From NCBI GenBank assembly GCA_036346405.1, contig CM070562.1, positions 112,132,412-112,196,411 of the forward strand: DNA of 64,000 nt. The letters are read 5' to 3'. The stretch comes from Phyllostachys edulis (lineage: Eukaryota; Streptophyta; Magnoliopsida; Poales; Poaceae). The notes under the pieces are model-generated. The model had not been told where the DNA came from, did no database searches, and worked only from the letters and a program-made list of their open reading frames with translations. How positions within the stretch are numbered: the first letter of the stretch is position 1; the number at the start of each line of letters is the position of its first letter. The position numbers and the translations under genes were made by a program. Positions 46,820 to 58,719 of this stretch are shown piece by piece.

Positions 46820-47478
46820 TCAGCGGGCGCTCTCCTCTTCGCCCCGTGCGGTGGCCGCCGCCGCCCCGGCGCCCCCCGGCCCGCCGGAGAAGGAGGCGAG
46901 CAGGTTGAGGTTGCCCTGCGCCATGGGGAGGTAGTTGCCGACCCTGGCCGCCGACGCCTCCCCGGCCATCATCTCCGGCGCCGCCGCGAAGCTCCAGAGC
47001 TGGCCAAAGTCCGCCCTCGCCGGCAGCGCCCAGAAGCCCGCCGCGGCGGCGGCGCCGTCGTCGTCGGCTCCGCGTACGCGCTTGCCGAGGATGAAAGGGG
47101 CGGCGTGGGGGAGGACGGGGGAGGCGAGCGGCTGGGCGTGGGCGGCGGCGGCGGAGTTGGAGCGGAGGGAGGACGGGAGGAGGTGGAGAAGGAGGCCGGG
47201 GCGGTGCCTGTGCCGGTGGCGGCGATGATGGAGGGCTCGGCCTGGCGGAGAAGCCACTCGATGGTCTGACCGTCGGACTTGTGGCCGAGCTCGCGCGTGA
47301 GCTGGAAGACGCGGGCGGCGCAGATGATGGGCATGCGTATGCGGCGGCCCCGGCCGTCGACCTTGCTGTGGCGGTCCTTGGAGGGGACCTTGCGCACGGC
47401 GAGGGCGGTGCCATTCCCGTTGACGGCGGGGACGAGCTGCTTGTCTCCTCCTCCGCCGGCGTCGGGCCTCGTCGTCAT
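46820..47478 (-). CDS. Class I (PCF-type) TCP transcription factor, apparent 1-nt frameshift
   Basis: From the ATG at 47478 the frame reads MTTRPDAGGGGDKQ and enters a TCP DNA-binding domain at residues ~33-91: KDRHSKVDGRGRRIRMPIIC, AARVFQLTRELGHKSDGQTI and EWLLRQAEPSIIAATGTGT. The short basic region is that of class I (PCF) TCPs, which bind GGNCCCAC-type sites and regulate growth. After ~100 codons this frame turns into Pro/Ser/Arg-rich nonsense, whereas the next frame holds the family's usual C-terminus (AAPFILGKRVRG, GFWALPARADFGQLWSFAAA, GNYLPMAQGNLNLLASF) ending at 46820. The span is 659 nt, one short of a multiple of three, so a single base is missing near 47171-47183 (a C-run on the minus strand). 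This may be a real mutation or a sequencing/assembly error. Intronless, as usual for the family. An upstream in-frame ATG at 47682 exists but is less family-like. Confidence 0.85.
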
Positions 47479-47737
47479 GAAGATATGCTGGAGAGATGCT
47501 GCTGCTGCTGTGTGGTGCGAGACAGAGAGGGAGCGGTAGAATTGGATTAGGGCCGAGGGGTCGGGTGGTGAAGCGAGGGAGGGGAATTCAATGCAGAGGA
47601 GAGGAGAGGGCAGCCAGCCTACTAGCCAAGGAAGGGGAAGTGGGCTAATGATTGAATCTGAGGCCGCCTGGTGCTGGGGCACATGGCATGGCCAAAGTGG
47701 GGACCACCCTCAGCCTCCGTCTCCCTGGAACTCTACG
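47479..47737 (-). promoter_or_regulatory. 5' region of the TCP gene
   Basis: Presumed promoter and 5' untranslated region. A GCAGCAGCAGCAGC tract (minus sense) lies just before the start codon. No specific element was identified. Confidence 0.3.
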
Positions 47738-48033
47738 CTGGTAGAGCATGCATAATGGATTTATGTTAGCCGTTTATAGTTATTGTCACGTATAATTTTT
47801 ACTGATGTAGATAAAAAAGAATAAAAGGAGAGAAAAATGATATCTATAATCCTCAGAATCGACTATAAAGACAAAAACAAGAAAAGATTAAAAGATTGTG
47901 TGTTCTATAAAGACAACTAAAAAGACAAGAGACGCTGTCTGCATTTATCAGATAAGTTCGTCTTTAGTCTTTGTCTACAAGTGACATTGAGAGTTATTAT
48001 AAATAACAAATTGCCTATACCATCAGATACGCC
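47738..48033. mobile_element. MITE-like element, copy C
   Basis: The left text GTAGAGCATGCATAATGGAT and right text TATACCATCAGATACGCC parallel the ends of copies A and B. The interior shares AAAAGATTGTGTGTTCTATA and AAGACAACTAAAAAGACAA with 33375-33420. No clean target duplication. Confidence 0.5.
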
Positions 48034-49585
48034 TTCATCATTGCTACCTCCATTTCGAAACAAATAAATAATTGCACTCTAGCTAGCTCCGAACATTGTA
48101 CAACTTTCCTCTCATAACTCTAGCTAGCTCCGAACATTATATTCTCGATTAGTTGACGGAATAGTTTGACATGGTGTCCTTTGTAGCCGACATGGACGAT
48201 GGCTTGGCAAAAACAGACTTCTTCCCTGCCATTCCTCTGAGCGCGCTTCGTCATGGCCGTCATATGATACATTTCGTTCCCACCATTTCGACGGGTCTCT
48301 GTCAAGATTGACCGCTGTTCTCAGATATCGTCTGTGTTATTCCATGTTCAATCGAAGCCGAACCACAGCCGCCGTGGAGATTTTCCTCAAAACCGGCCGC
48401 AAGTCTTGATCGTCCAAATTAGCCGCAGCCGGCACGGTGGATCTAGAAAGTGAAACCGACTGAAAGCGCTGTTGCTTCCGTTGATGCTTGCAGCTGAGCT
48501 GGCCCCAACTAGCTACGCCTACGGGGAAGAGAGGTGAGGATGGGCAGGTCGGTCCGTACCAGGTGGGCCTAACCGGCAGCTACGGAGTACGGAGAGGAGA
48601 CGGCTCCACCTGTAATACTAATACTCCAGCTCCTCCACTGTGCCGTGGGCCCTCCCTGTCAACCTAACCCAGTTAATGCGCTCCCTGTTGTAATCCGCTG
48701 GGTGACGTCATTGCCATGCCCTTGTAGCTGCGGGTCCACGGCTCGGCTCCATGTGATGCGCCTGCGGCCGTATCCACAGGAGGCTCCAATCCAAATCCAA
48801 ATCCAAATCCAAATCCAATTGGTTTGTAGATTCAATTCCAGTGTTTTGGATAGCACGTGAAGTTGCCGAGTAGAATCGAGATCAAATTCAAATCAAGATG
48901 TTGTTTGGTCTGGTCTGGTCTGGAAGGTTGGTGGACGACGGTGAGGTGCGGTGCGGCTGGGGGTAATGGTTTTTTGGTCACAGTCCACACCTAACTGTGG
49001 CAAACAATACAATACTTGTTACGGCTAATAAATTTTCCACCACAGCTTAGCTTAGGCCAACGGTGGCATTGTACCATAGGCGAGCGCGGGTCGGGTCGGG
49101 TCGTACGGCTAAAAAAATGTGACGCGCCACGGCCATAGCTAGGGAGCCCCCCCGTGCAGCGATGTAAGAGGACGTCACGCGACGGGGACCACAAGTCCAA
49201 CGATCTACTGTGGTGGAGTGGAGGTGGCACGTGGGCCCCACTTTTGATCCTCGGCTTGTCCCGATCAGCTATCACTGCCTCGACGCTCGACCATACGCTT
49301 GCTCAGCCGGCTAAGGTAAGGTCAGCTCAGCGCAGTCAACATCCACCAGCTCGCAGCTCAGTCAACATGTGCCGCAGTGTTACACACTTGTCGTCCGCAA
49401 CTGCACACACAGCAAGCAATTCATTGCGTAGAGCATCTCCAGCGGCTCCTCTTTCATAAGTGCCCGGTGCTACCGACGCTAACACGTTGGGCGGAGTGGC
49501 GCTAGGTAAAAAGATTCCAAGGGCTTACAATCTTTGCCGGTAAGGGCACACCGGAGCGAATACGTCTGGCTCAGTAAGTTCAATA
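48034..49585. other. No gene recognised; small repeats
   Basis: Holds a 21-bp direct repeat CTCTAGCTAGCTCCGAACATT (48077-48097 and 48118-48138), a short (AAATCC)n hexamer run at 48788-48817, and a GAGCATCTCCAGCGGCTCCT motif at 49431-49450 that is common in grass MITEs. Confidence 0.45.
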
Positions 49586-49692
49586 TGTTGCTAAACCGTT
49601 GCTGACGAGTTCAATTCGAACGATTACTTTGTAGATAAACTCAGAATCTTAAAAACAATACAAGAATATAAGAACAAAATAGTAGATTGAAC

Positions 49693-50650
49693 GTATCAGA
49701 GGATGTTTTTTATTTCCTGCCATTGCCTTTTGGTAGGTTCTGCACTATACCTTGCTAATAGGTTCATTGTAAATGCAATGTCCGGTCTAGTACAGTTTGC
49801 TAAATACATGAGTGCTCCTACTGCGCTTAAGTATGGGAATTCCGGTCCCAGGACCTCCTCTTCCTCTTCTTTAGGTCTGTACGGGTCCTTGTCTTGCTGC
49901 AAGAATCTTCTGACCATCGGCACTTTCAAAGGATATGCCTTTTCAAAGCCGAACCTTTATAACTCTTTTTGAGTGTAAGTTGACTGATATACTAAAATCC
50001 CTTCAGCGGCATACTCAAGCTGCAAGCCTATGCAATATTTGGTTTTACCCAAATCTTTCATTTCGAACTCCGACTCCAGGTAAGAGTTTGCTTTCTTAAT
50101 ATCTTCTAGGGTCCCGATGATATACAGATCATCAACATACACTGAGATTATACAAAATTCATCCTGAGATCATCGTATCAATACACAGGGACAATCCTAA
50201 TTGTTCATGTAGCCTTTTTTGCAGAGAAAGTCGCTTAAGCGATTATACCACATTCTGTCTAATTGCTTAAGTCCATACATCGACTTTCTGACTTGCACAC
50301 TGTACAGATCTCTATTTGCTTTATCTTGGTTCGGGACAGGGATACCTTCAGGTACCTTCATATAAATGTTCGAATCCAAGTTTTTATAAAGGTATGCAGC
50401 TACCACATCCATCAATTTCATTTCTAAATTCAGGTTTACTGTCATTGAGATTAAATATCGAGAGGTACTCCCGCCCATGATCGGAAAATAGGTTTCTTCA
50501 TAATCGACTATTGGTCGTTGAGTGAAATCTTGTGCAACAAGTCTTGCTTTATGTCTTACAACTTCATTATTTTCATTTATCTTTCAAACAAAATACCCAT
50601 TTATGCCATACGGGGTGCACATGGGGAGGCGTGCAGCTTATAGGCCCAAA
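49693..50650 (-). pseudogene. Copia reverse transcriptase remnant, minus strand
   Basis: Motifs in order are REVFGPISCTPPHVHPVWHK, YLISMTVNLNLEMKLMDVVA, VRKSMYGLKQLDRMWYNRL, MYVDDLYIIGTLEDIKKANS (YVDD catalytic motif near 50130-50142), FEMKDLGKTKYCIGLQLEYA and SAVGALMYLANCTRPDIAFT. Stops and frameshifts split it, but the catalytic motif is preserved, unlike in the plus-strand relative. Confidence 0.82.
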
Positions 50651-51330
50651 CACCTCTCTTTTATTCAGAGATAATAATTATGCTTCTATTGTGTTCTTTC
50701 AATATTCCCAATTTGATCTTTTCTTACATTCAGTAAGCGATGCAGGCTTTGGATCAAGATCGATGATTGCGGCAATTTTCTTTGCAAAATAAATATCGCC
50801 ATTGGCTGTTGTTCTATTCATAGATTCTCCCGTGGTCATATAATTTATAGCTATTTCTTCATAGGGCGATTCTTCTAATGCTTCTACTTGCTCACCACTG
50901 CTTTCAATTGCGGAGGCAGGTCCTTTTAGTTTTTCAGTTTTTCAGTTCCGATGTATGCGCACACTTCTATACTAATGTCTCCCTCCGTGGGGATGTTCAA
51001 ATCCAGTATGCCTTTTACTAAAGGTTCCATACTGGTGCCAGGTCTCAACTGTCTCCCCTTCTGATTCTGGGGAACTTCAGTGATCGACTGTGTCAAGTTC
51101 TTCTTATTCTTTTTCGCCAGGCATCCCCGGTTACTTGGGATTTGAGGGGCCGACGTTCTCGTCCTTTTATTCTGAGGCCTCTGGACAGGATTATGGATAC
51201 CATCAATTTTCTTTGGTATTTCAATCCTCTCCGATGCATTACGTGCAGGCATATGTGACTTGGTCACGCTCTTTAAATCACTAAAGTGGTCAGACAGTTG
51301 ATTCGCTAATGCTTGCAAATCAATTATCTT

Positions 51331-52197
51331 CTAGACTTCTCTATTTGCTTCACTAGTGCGTGGATCATGTGCATGGATTCCCGTGGCTTGCCACGTTATT
51401 TCCCAATATTTTTCATCAAGGGGTTGATTTCCTCTCCCAAATGACGGGAAACTATTCTCATCTAATATGTTATCAGCGAAGCGGGCTGTATGCAAATCTC
51501 CAGTCATAGGGTTCAGATACCTGATTATGGATGTTGTCTCATAACCAACGCATATCCTAGACTTTCGGAGAGGTCCCATTGCAGTTCGCTGCGGTGGTGG
51601 TCTTACACGAAGATGAGAAATTTCCGATGCCGACCCTTGCGCTAGTTGCATAGGTGAGTGGATGTTATATGCCGACGGTCTAAAATTGATGAGAGTTGCC
51701 GCATGTAGGACTGTGTGTCCCCAGCATGTAGTTGCTAAATTACAATTCTGCAAAAGCGGCCGGGTAATAAATTTAATTCGTTTAATTAATGTCTCTGCTA
51801 GTTTATTCCCATGAGGTACATAATGCTCAACGGTAATTCTCATTACCGTGCAATAACCATCAAATGCCTTTGAAGTAAATTCTCTAGCGTTGTCCATTCT
51901 GATAGACTTCACATGATGATCAGAGAAATTATTCTTAATTTTAATTATCTGCAAGATTAGCTTTGCAAAAGTATGGTTTCTCGTAGGCAATAAGCATACA
52001 TGCGACCATTTTGAGGAAGCATCGATGAACACCATAAAGTACCTAAATGACTCGGACAGGGACTGTATAGAACTGCAAATGTCTACCTGGATACGGTCTA
52101 GAAATACAGGGATTTCATTATTCACTTTCAGAACAAAAGGTCTTGTAATTAATTTTCCGATGACACATGCAGGACACACAAAATTTTTTTGATTCAA
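51331..52197 (-). pseudogene. Copia integrase, open 288-codon remnant
   Basis: The frame begins in the pre-integrase segment (FVCPACVIGKLITRPF). The integrase core follows: first acidic residue in DRIQVDICSSIQ, second in RMDNAREFTSKAF, third in the HYVPHGNKLAETLIKRIKF segment, then ATTCWGHTVLHAATLINFRP and the C-terminal VGYETTSIIRYLNPMTGDL. This is the most intact retroelement frame in the window. The third acidic residue sits in an altered context, and a real start is lacking. An isolated integrase without intact flanking parts is not expected to act. Confidence 0.82.
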
Positions 52198-52300
52198 AAA
52201 ATTCTCTACATTGATATTATATCATGTGAGTTGTTAATTTTATTGCTCCTTATCCTAAGCCGGAGTGACCGAACCTGCTGCACGTACTAACTTTTGCACC

Positions 52301-54156
52301 TGACCAGTTGACCTACACCATACATAACACACCCATGCAATATGCAACACAAAATGTCAACGCTGATGTCACATCTTACACATCCTAGTCTAAATTTCAA
52401 CGCACATGAAATTAACACTGAGGACCAAACAAAAGGAAAAGCTCAGCCTGCTAGCTAGCAGTACACTGGTATTTTCTCTGGTCAGTGGACTTTACTTCAG
52501 GTAGCACGTACGGTAGTACGGTAGCAGTATATGCATGCAGCTTGGCCCTCCTGATTCCTGAAACAATTAATCGAGTACCACTCCATCGACCCAAAGAGTT
52601 TTGGGTTTCCTCGAGCATGTACTACGTACATATGCAGAGAGTAGAAATACTATGTATCAGATATAGTACGTACTATTCCAATACATGTGCCTATGTCTCC
52701 TTTTCTTTTTCAGAGTTTTTTTTTCCTATTTGGTGTGTTGACGTACGAATTAGCAAATATAGTATCTTGTCCATATTAAGTAAAAAATGACACCGCAAAC
52801 TCGCAGAGACACGGCATATGCCAAGTTCGTGCCACTAGGAGCCGAAGCTAGCTTGCACGGACGCCGCCTATGCCGTGATTCCCTCCGCACCCCGTCCGTA
52901 CCTCCAGGGTATAGACTTGGCGACTCCGGCCTCCAGGAACACGGACTAGGCAGCATGTTGCGTTCCTATAGCTCTGCAGTGCCAATTTTGTACTTAACAT
53001 ATGCAGAGCTAAAATTGGTAATTCATGAACAGTACAAAATGCACCAAAAACTATCTTTTTCGTTCTTGATTTGATCGACGATATCGTTCGTTAGTTCGAT
53101 CATAGGAGATTAATTAATTAAATCAATCGGATCACGCACATGAGGTGGGGGTGATTGACAAGGACAATGACCCCGCTCACCTGCTCTAGGTCTGGCCAGG
53201 TAGGCTAGGAAATCCTAGCTATATAGCATCTGTTTTTATGGTAAGTGTCATCAACAGTGATCATCTAAGGATCAATTAATGATTCAGTGTTTCAGTGCTA
53301 TTGCTACCACGCGTGCATCGATTTACTTCCTTTTCCCCCCAGGAAAAAAAAAGGAGAGATCCATTACGAAAGCATGGAGCTGAATCAGGCTACACATGCT
53401 TAATTTTGCTATCACTGGAGTGGTCACGAAACGGATCTGGTAAACAAGTTGATTTTGTGGTGCTAGAAACTATGATTAAGACACATACACGCCGTACACA
53501 TGCTAGAATGGTATAATGATTGATGATGGCGTCGACAAGTCAAGGGTGGAAGAATCAAATGGAAGAGGGCAAGGGTCAAGCTATTAGTATGTATTTGGGG
53601 CCATTGGATGGCACGGATCCTCGGCTACACGAGGGGAGAGAATCACTGTTTAAATAGTGATTTCAGGCTATATATACCGTGCTAAGCAGTGATGCCGTAA
53701 CAAATAATGTAGAAACAGTGAAATATCTATCTTAGCGGAATACATTATAGCTATTTTGTCGTGTTTCTGGCACTATAACACTTGATCTAGTGAAGTGAAT
53801 GACCTAACGAATGTCATTGTACTCCTCTAGAGCATCCACTTCCCCAATGGAGACCTACCTGATGTGATCTTGGACAGTGGCCGTGTGAACGTGCCCTTTG
53901 ATCATATATCCTTTTAATTCCTAGCTGCGTGGGTGAAAAAAAAACTCCTATTCGATCGACGTACTACTACAAAAGGCCATGATTACTGTTTTAGTCACCA
54001 AATCACAGTAGCTACGTTAGTTTGCTAGAAATCAACCTGCTTTGCACCCAAAGAAGGTCTCACTTAAATTTCAGTTTTTAGTGGAGATAACCTAATATCT
54101 TGCCATCTGTATCTCCACTCAGCTCAATAAAGATGTCTCGATAGCCCACTTGTGCC
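52301..54156. other. No gene recognised
   Basis: Intergenic. The 95-codon frame at 52787-53074 has no recognisable domain. A run of T at 52718-52727 and A at 53343-53351. Confidence 0.4.
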
Positions 54157-55410
54157 CCACTCATCAGTGGCGGACGATCACGGCACGCAGGGCGCGTCTT
54201 GCCGACTCTAGCCGCCGTGTTCTCGAACCCCGGCTACCATCTCTCCATCGAGTCCCTATCCATGGACAAAGCACCACATTGCCATGAAATAAAGGAAAGA
54301 AGCGATAGAAGCGGCAATGGCCGACCGTCAGTGAAAGAGCGCGAGGGGCGAGCCTCAGGCTGGGGGAGTGCACGACCGGCGGAGGCTGGGAGGCGCGGGA
54401 AAGTAAGGAAGTCACATGCAGAACTAGAAGGCCAAAGGCCAAAGGCGCGTGAGGAAGAGGAAAGGAAGACTGGTAGGAAAGCAAGTGGCGTCTCGTGTGA
54501 CTGCGTGAGGAGGCTTGACTCCTGTGAGCCGTGAGGAGCTTTGAGGCTTAAGGCTTGAGCAATTGAGCTATTGTCTGCTGAGTCTTTGTGTAGGCCATAC
54601 ATCAATACTCAGACCTCAGTGACACTGTGACAGTAGTGAGTCACTAATTTAAATATTGGAACGTTGAGATAATGTTGTGAATATATGATGTTGTATGCTT
54701 GTCTAGTATAGTTACATCTACTTAGTACTCATTTTTTAAGTTTGATGTGGACAAGCTTTTGCGACTTGCTGAGATTTATGCTGATGATTTCACCATAGAT
54801 GACCGTATATTGTTAAGAACTCAGCTTCAAAACTACATTCTCAATGTTAGGAGAAATATAGAATTTCGTGGATGTCGTGACCTTGCAAGACTTGCCGAAA
54901 ATATGGTTGAAACTGGAAAAGACAACCTTCCCATTGGTCTATTGTTTCATTGAGCTAACATTGATTTCCTCCTGTGGCAACGACATCAGTTAAAAGAATC
55001 TTTTCAGCAATGAAAATTATCAAGACAGATTTGCGCAACAAAGTATCCGATGGATGGCTCAATGACTTGATGGTGTGCTATACTGAACGAGAGATATTCA
55101 AAAGCATTGATTTCATTTCAATGTTTGTAATTAGTCACAATTATCTTATTGTCTCACTAATTTAGCTATTTTTGTTCCACATATTACTACTCGCACGTAT
55201 TTATAGGCATTCAGACTATTATATTCATTAACCAGGTACTACCTTAAGTTTATCTTACATTCTCGCTTTGTCTCTTGTTTATTTATGTATAAATTTGGAT
55301 TGCATTAGACATTCAAATGTATTATATATGTTTTGTACGATTTTATCATATTAGCTTTCTTCTATGAGCATCCCCTCTATTTTTGTCCTGCGTACGCCAC
55401 TGCCACTCAT
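54157..55410. mobile_element. hAT transposon, internally rearranged, with perfect 8-bp target duplication
   Basis: Direct repeats CCACTCAT at 54157-54164 and 55403-55410 flank an element (54165-55402) with terminal inverted repeats CAGTGGCGGACG and CGTACGCCACTG (10 of 12 complementary). An 8-bp duplication and CAGTGGCGGA-type ends are diagnostic of hAT elements. The right half encodes the transposase C-terminus. The left half (54180-54700) is GC-rich, lacks transposase sequence and may be captured or rearranged DNA. At 1,238 bp it is far shorter than an autonomous hAT. Confidence 0.9.
54747..55140 (+). pseudogene. hAT transposase C-terminal remnant
   Basis: DKLLRLAEIYADDFTIDDRI, LARLAENMVETGKDNLP and, after two frameshifts near 54930-54975, PVATTSVKRIFSAMKIIKTD followed by LRNKVSDGWLNDLMVCYTE. 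This is the end of a TTF-type (DUF4371-like) hAT transposase with its dimerisation segment. The DDE catalytic part is absent, so it is inactive. Confidence 0.85.
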
Positions 55411-56546
55411 CCGTTGTCCACGCATCGGCTGGGCCAGGCTCGTACGCATGGTTTCTGCAGATCAGCACACAAATATTCCCATCCCATGCGTCCAGTCTAG
55501 CTCAGTGGCAGCCAGCCATGTCAGGAATATACATGAGCTTAATTATATGGTAGTTGAAGTGGGCGGGCGATGGCTTAACCTAATCCTAATGTGCTTGCTA
55601 TCTAACTAATTGCGTCATTTGCGGGCAATCCCCCTTTTCGGCTGGCCCTGTTTCCCAATTTTTATTGCCATCAGGATTGGGTGAAGATTCTCTCTTATAG
55701 CCAACAAAGCAGGCAAAACTACAAAGTTCCCTTCCCCCACGTTAAGGTATACTATTAATTACTACTATATCGCACATTGTCATGAGTAGCTACAAAAACT
55801 ATGCGTACTAACATGACTATAATTTATCCAATGTGCGTAAATATATGTATGGTTTGTACCTGAATTCTTGCTATTTCAAAAGGAAAAAAGATCTTGTGGA
55901 CAATCAGAGATCAGTTGGACTCTGACTACATGTATCTATGCCAGACCCATTCTTGTTATAATTTAGACTTAAACATGGGGTTTTACAGACCAGCTTAGAC
56001 TGCAGATTAGTTGGCACAGGCATGATATGATGTGTCGACTTTGCTTGGGGACATGAAGGAATATATATGATATGTGTGCCACTGGAACTGGAACACCCCA
56101 AAATGTTACGGGGAGAATTGGGCCAGGATGCAGGAGGTATGGCCCAGCCCGAATAAAAAAACAGCCTCGCTCCAAGCCTCTCGGGGAGGAGGAACATGGG
56201 CCTACTTACCATCTGCTCCAGATCAGATGAGTAGGACCCCTCACATCACATGGATGGATGGATGGATACTGCCCTACTTCACGATCGTGTGGTAACTGGC
56301 CCCGTGCGAATAGATACATACAGGCCCCACGTACCCATGACTTATTATTATCTGTTTTTCTTTCTAACGTAGCAAACAATACATCAACAAATCTAACGCA
56401 GCCAGTTAGAAAACACCCTAACTACTTTGTTTTTTGATCGGACGATGAAGATCACGTGCTAATACACGACAGCGACAGTGAAGAGTAGTCCATCTGGACC
56501 CATTGCGACAAACCTGAGGGGATGCTAAGTTACCTAGATAGTAGTC
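55411..56546. other. No gene recognised
   Basis: AT-rich intergenic sequence; no supported feature. Confidence 0.4.
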
Positions 56547-56960
56547 CATCGCTGAATTTTTTTATATTAGTTAACCCTTTTTTTAATTTTATTTTAAAGT
56601 TAATCCCCCCACGAACTTTATTTCCAATTCTGATCTCTTTGGTCACGTCACCACCCGTGACGTAACAAAATAACACTGTCACGCCAGCCTGTATTTGGGC
56701 AAACTCTTGTCACTTCACGGGTGGTGACGTGACAGTGTTGTTTGGTCACGCCACCACCAGTGGCGTGATAAAAAGTGCTATTTTAGCGGATTTATTCTAT
56801 GACGTGACAGCATTATTTTGACAGCATTATTTTGTCACGCCACCATTCGTGGCATGATCAAAAGGGTCAGAATTGGAAATAAAGTACGCCGATGTTAACT
56901 TTAAAATAAAATTTAAAAAACGATTAATTAATAAAAAAAGGTTCTCCATCGCTCCATCTG
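56547..56960. repeat. Long imperfect inverted repeat (foldback/MITE-like)
   Basis: The left arm (CCATCGCTGAATTTTTT..., 56549 on) and right arm (ending ...GGTTCTCCATCGCTCC region) are reverse complements over most of ~200 bp each, sharing TTTATTTTAAAGTTAA, CTTTATTTCCAATTCTGA and GTCACG.CACCA.....TG. CACGCCACCA(C/T)..GTGGC(A/G)TGA motifs repeat in the middle, plus a tandem GACAGCATTATTTT pair. Confidence 0.8.
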
Positions 56961-58719
56961 GTCGAGTGTGTCTTGTAAAGCTCCCAGCCAAGTAGCCTAC
57001 CCTCTCAACCAAACAGCGCAGAAAGTAACACGTTCTTCTGCAGGCAAAGCATGCCCTGTCAGATACCCATACAATAAGTCATTTTTTACTGCGGTAATAT
57101 AATACTGTAGCTTAGCCACAAAAAAAAAACCCCCCGTTGCTAGCTAACCTAAGGGGGGCATTGCTATCATCATTTCGACATTGAGAGAGAGATCCCCGCA
57201 AAGAAGGATCCTTCAACTAATTAGACCATTTTATCTATTTTCGTTGCGTTGTGAATCCTCAGGCGCTGCTGCCATCACTACAGCCTTTGGTTGCTCCAGA
57301 TAGCCATGGTGAACCTGCATAGCACACAAGAACATTGAGCGGGTCATCAAAGGAATTCAGCCATAAGTGAACCTACAGGCATGGTTGGGGAGTGGGGTGG
57401 AGTTAATATGAGTTAATAGGTTGTGAACAGCTAATACAAGGTACGGTAACTAAACCAGAGGATTTCGCGGGAACTATCTTTTCATGATATGTTGGTCAGC
57501 TGTTGGCAGATTGGAATTACACGGTCAATGAAAAGACCCCACAATGTAAATTACTTGCATGGAAATGGTATCACAAAATTTCATAGCTCCATGACAAATT
57601 GCTTGCAATGTTTTGCTCAGGATATGAAATTAATTTCATAGCTCCATGACAAATCGCTTGCAATGTTTTCCTGTAAGTTCAATGGTTCAGCTGAAGTTTA
57701 CCAAGGATAAAGCACTCCAATGCTTAATAACATATTTTTATCAGGGTAATGCAGTATAGAGCAATGACTCTCGTATATGTTGCCAGACAAGCAGACAATC
57801 TTCTCAGTTGTTCAATGGAGTAATGCTAGCATAAAGGAGCATAGCATGATGACTTGACAAAACAAAATTTCAAAAGGGGACAACAGATTCTTACTTCATG
57901 GCTTTCCCAGGTGCTCTAGTGGACTATCTAATTGAATCTGTTTCTCACAAATTCCCTGGGTACTTACGTCCGTAAGATCTGAAATGTCTAACAGCTCAAA
58001 TTGAAGAAAAGCTACAAGACATATATTTGCATGGTTCATGAGCGATAACTAATGAAAAGAAGAAATGGACATGGATGAGAAGTATAGTGCTTTTCAACAA
58101 AAAAAATAGGTCCCGAGTTTCAGTTCTCCAGCATTTGCTGCTTTATCCCAATCCGCATAATTTGACAGGGGGGGGGGGGAAGGCTTCGAGCTTTACAGAA
58201 AGAATAAAACAGCAGTTAGTTACCGCGGTTCTTGAATTTCAAGTGCATGACATGGAGATTCGCAAAACAAATTAAGCACGACAAAATTTAATAGTGCAAA
58301 GAGGCGCGTGGTTTCGGCAGGCACTGTAACAAATTTGATACCCCAATTCCATAATCTATGCAAAGGATGTGAATTGCATAATCAAGAAGAAGAACACAGT
58401 AGTGTCAGTCTACAATTGGCATCTAGGAAATGAAGTGAGGCATACAAGACTTGGAAAAATTACTAAGTTGCAACCGGGAACTGGACGAAAAATTACACAC
58501 AATAACCAGATTAGCATCACAATTCACAGTGTCACAGTTGTACTCGTCTAGGCATGACGCTCCCCTCGAAGAAGTCCTCTCAGAGAACACCGGTGACACC
58601 CATCTCAGCCGTCAGGTAATCAATCCCAGGCTTGTTGGGATAGTTGACGAATGCCTGGGCAACTGGCTTTATGAGCTCGAGTCGATCCCTGGCTTGCGAT
58701 GCGGTGCGGTGGCGCAGCG
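56961..58719. other. Mostly non-coding; 3' side of the small membrane-protein gene
   Basis: Holds a 38-bp direct repeat (ATTTCATAGCTCCATGACAA units at about 57577 and 57629). On the minus strand just below the gene, 58580-58719 is open in another frame (RLELIKPVAQAFVNYPNKPG then IDYLTAEMGVTGVL-stop). This may be an alternative last exon or chance. Confidence 0.35.

Larger units (their letters stand above)
49586..52300 (-). mobile_element. Ty1/copia element fragment, minus strand, relative of the 9-18 kb element
   Basis: In element order: pre-integrase zinc-finger end and integrase (about 52300-51331), linker, reverse transcriptase (about 50650-49693), then a piece of 3' LTR (49692-49586, ending ACGGTTTAGCAACA). 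RNase H and the first part of the 3' LTR are deleted: the frame stops at QEIKNIL and joins directly to LTR sequence GTTCAATCTACTATTTTG, which matches 9327-9345 closely. Sequence and motif order are close to the plus-strand element (for example VNLNLEMKLMDVV in both), so they are the same family. Confidence 0.82.

Noticed and set aside
46680..47414. 244-codon minus frame overlapping the TCP gene
   Set aside because: Arg/Pro-rich shadow of the GC-rich TCP coding region; neither the TCP domain nor the C-terminal motif is in this frame.
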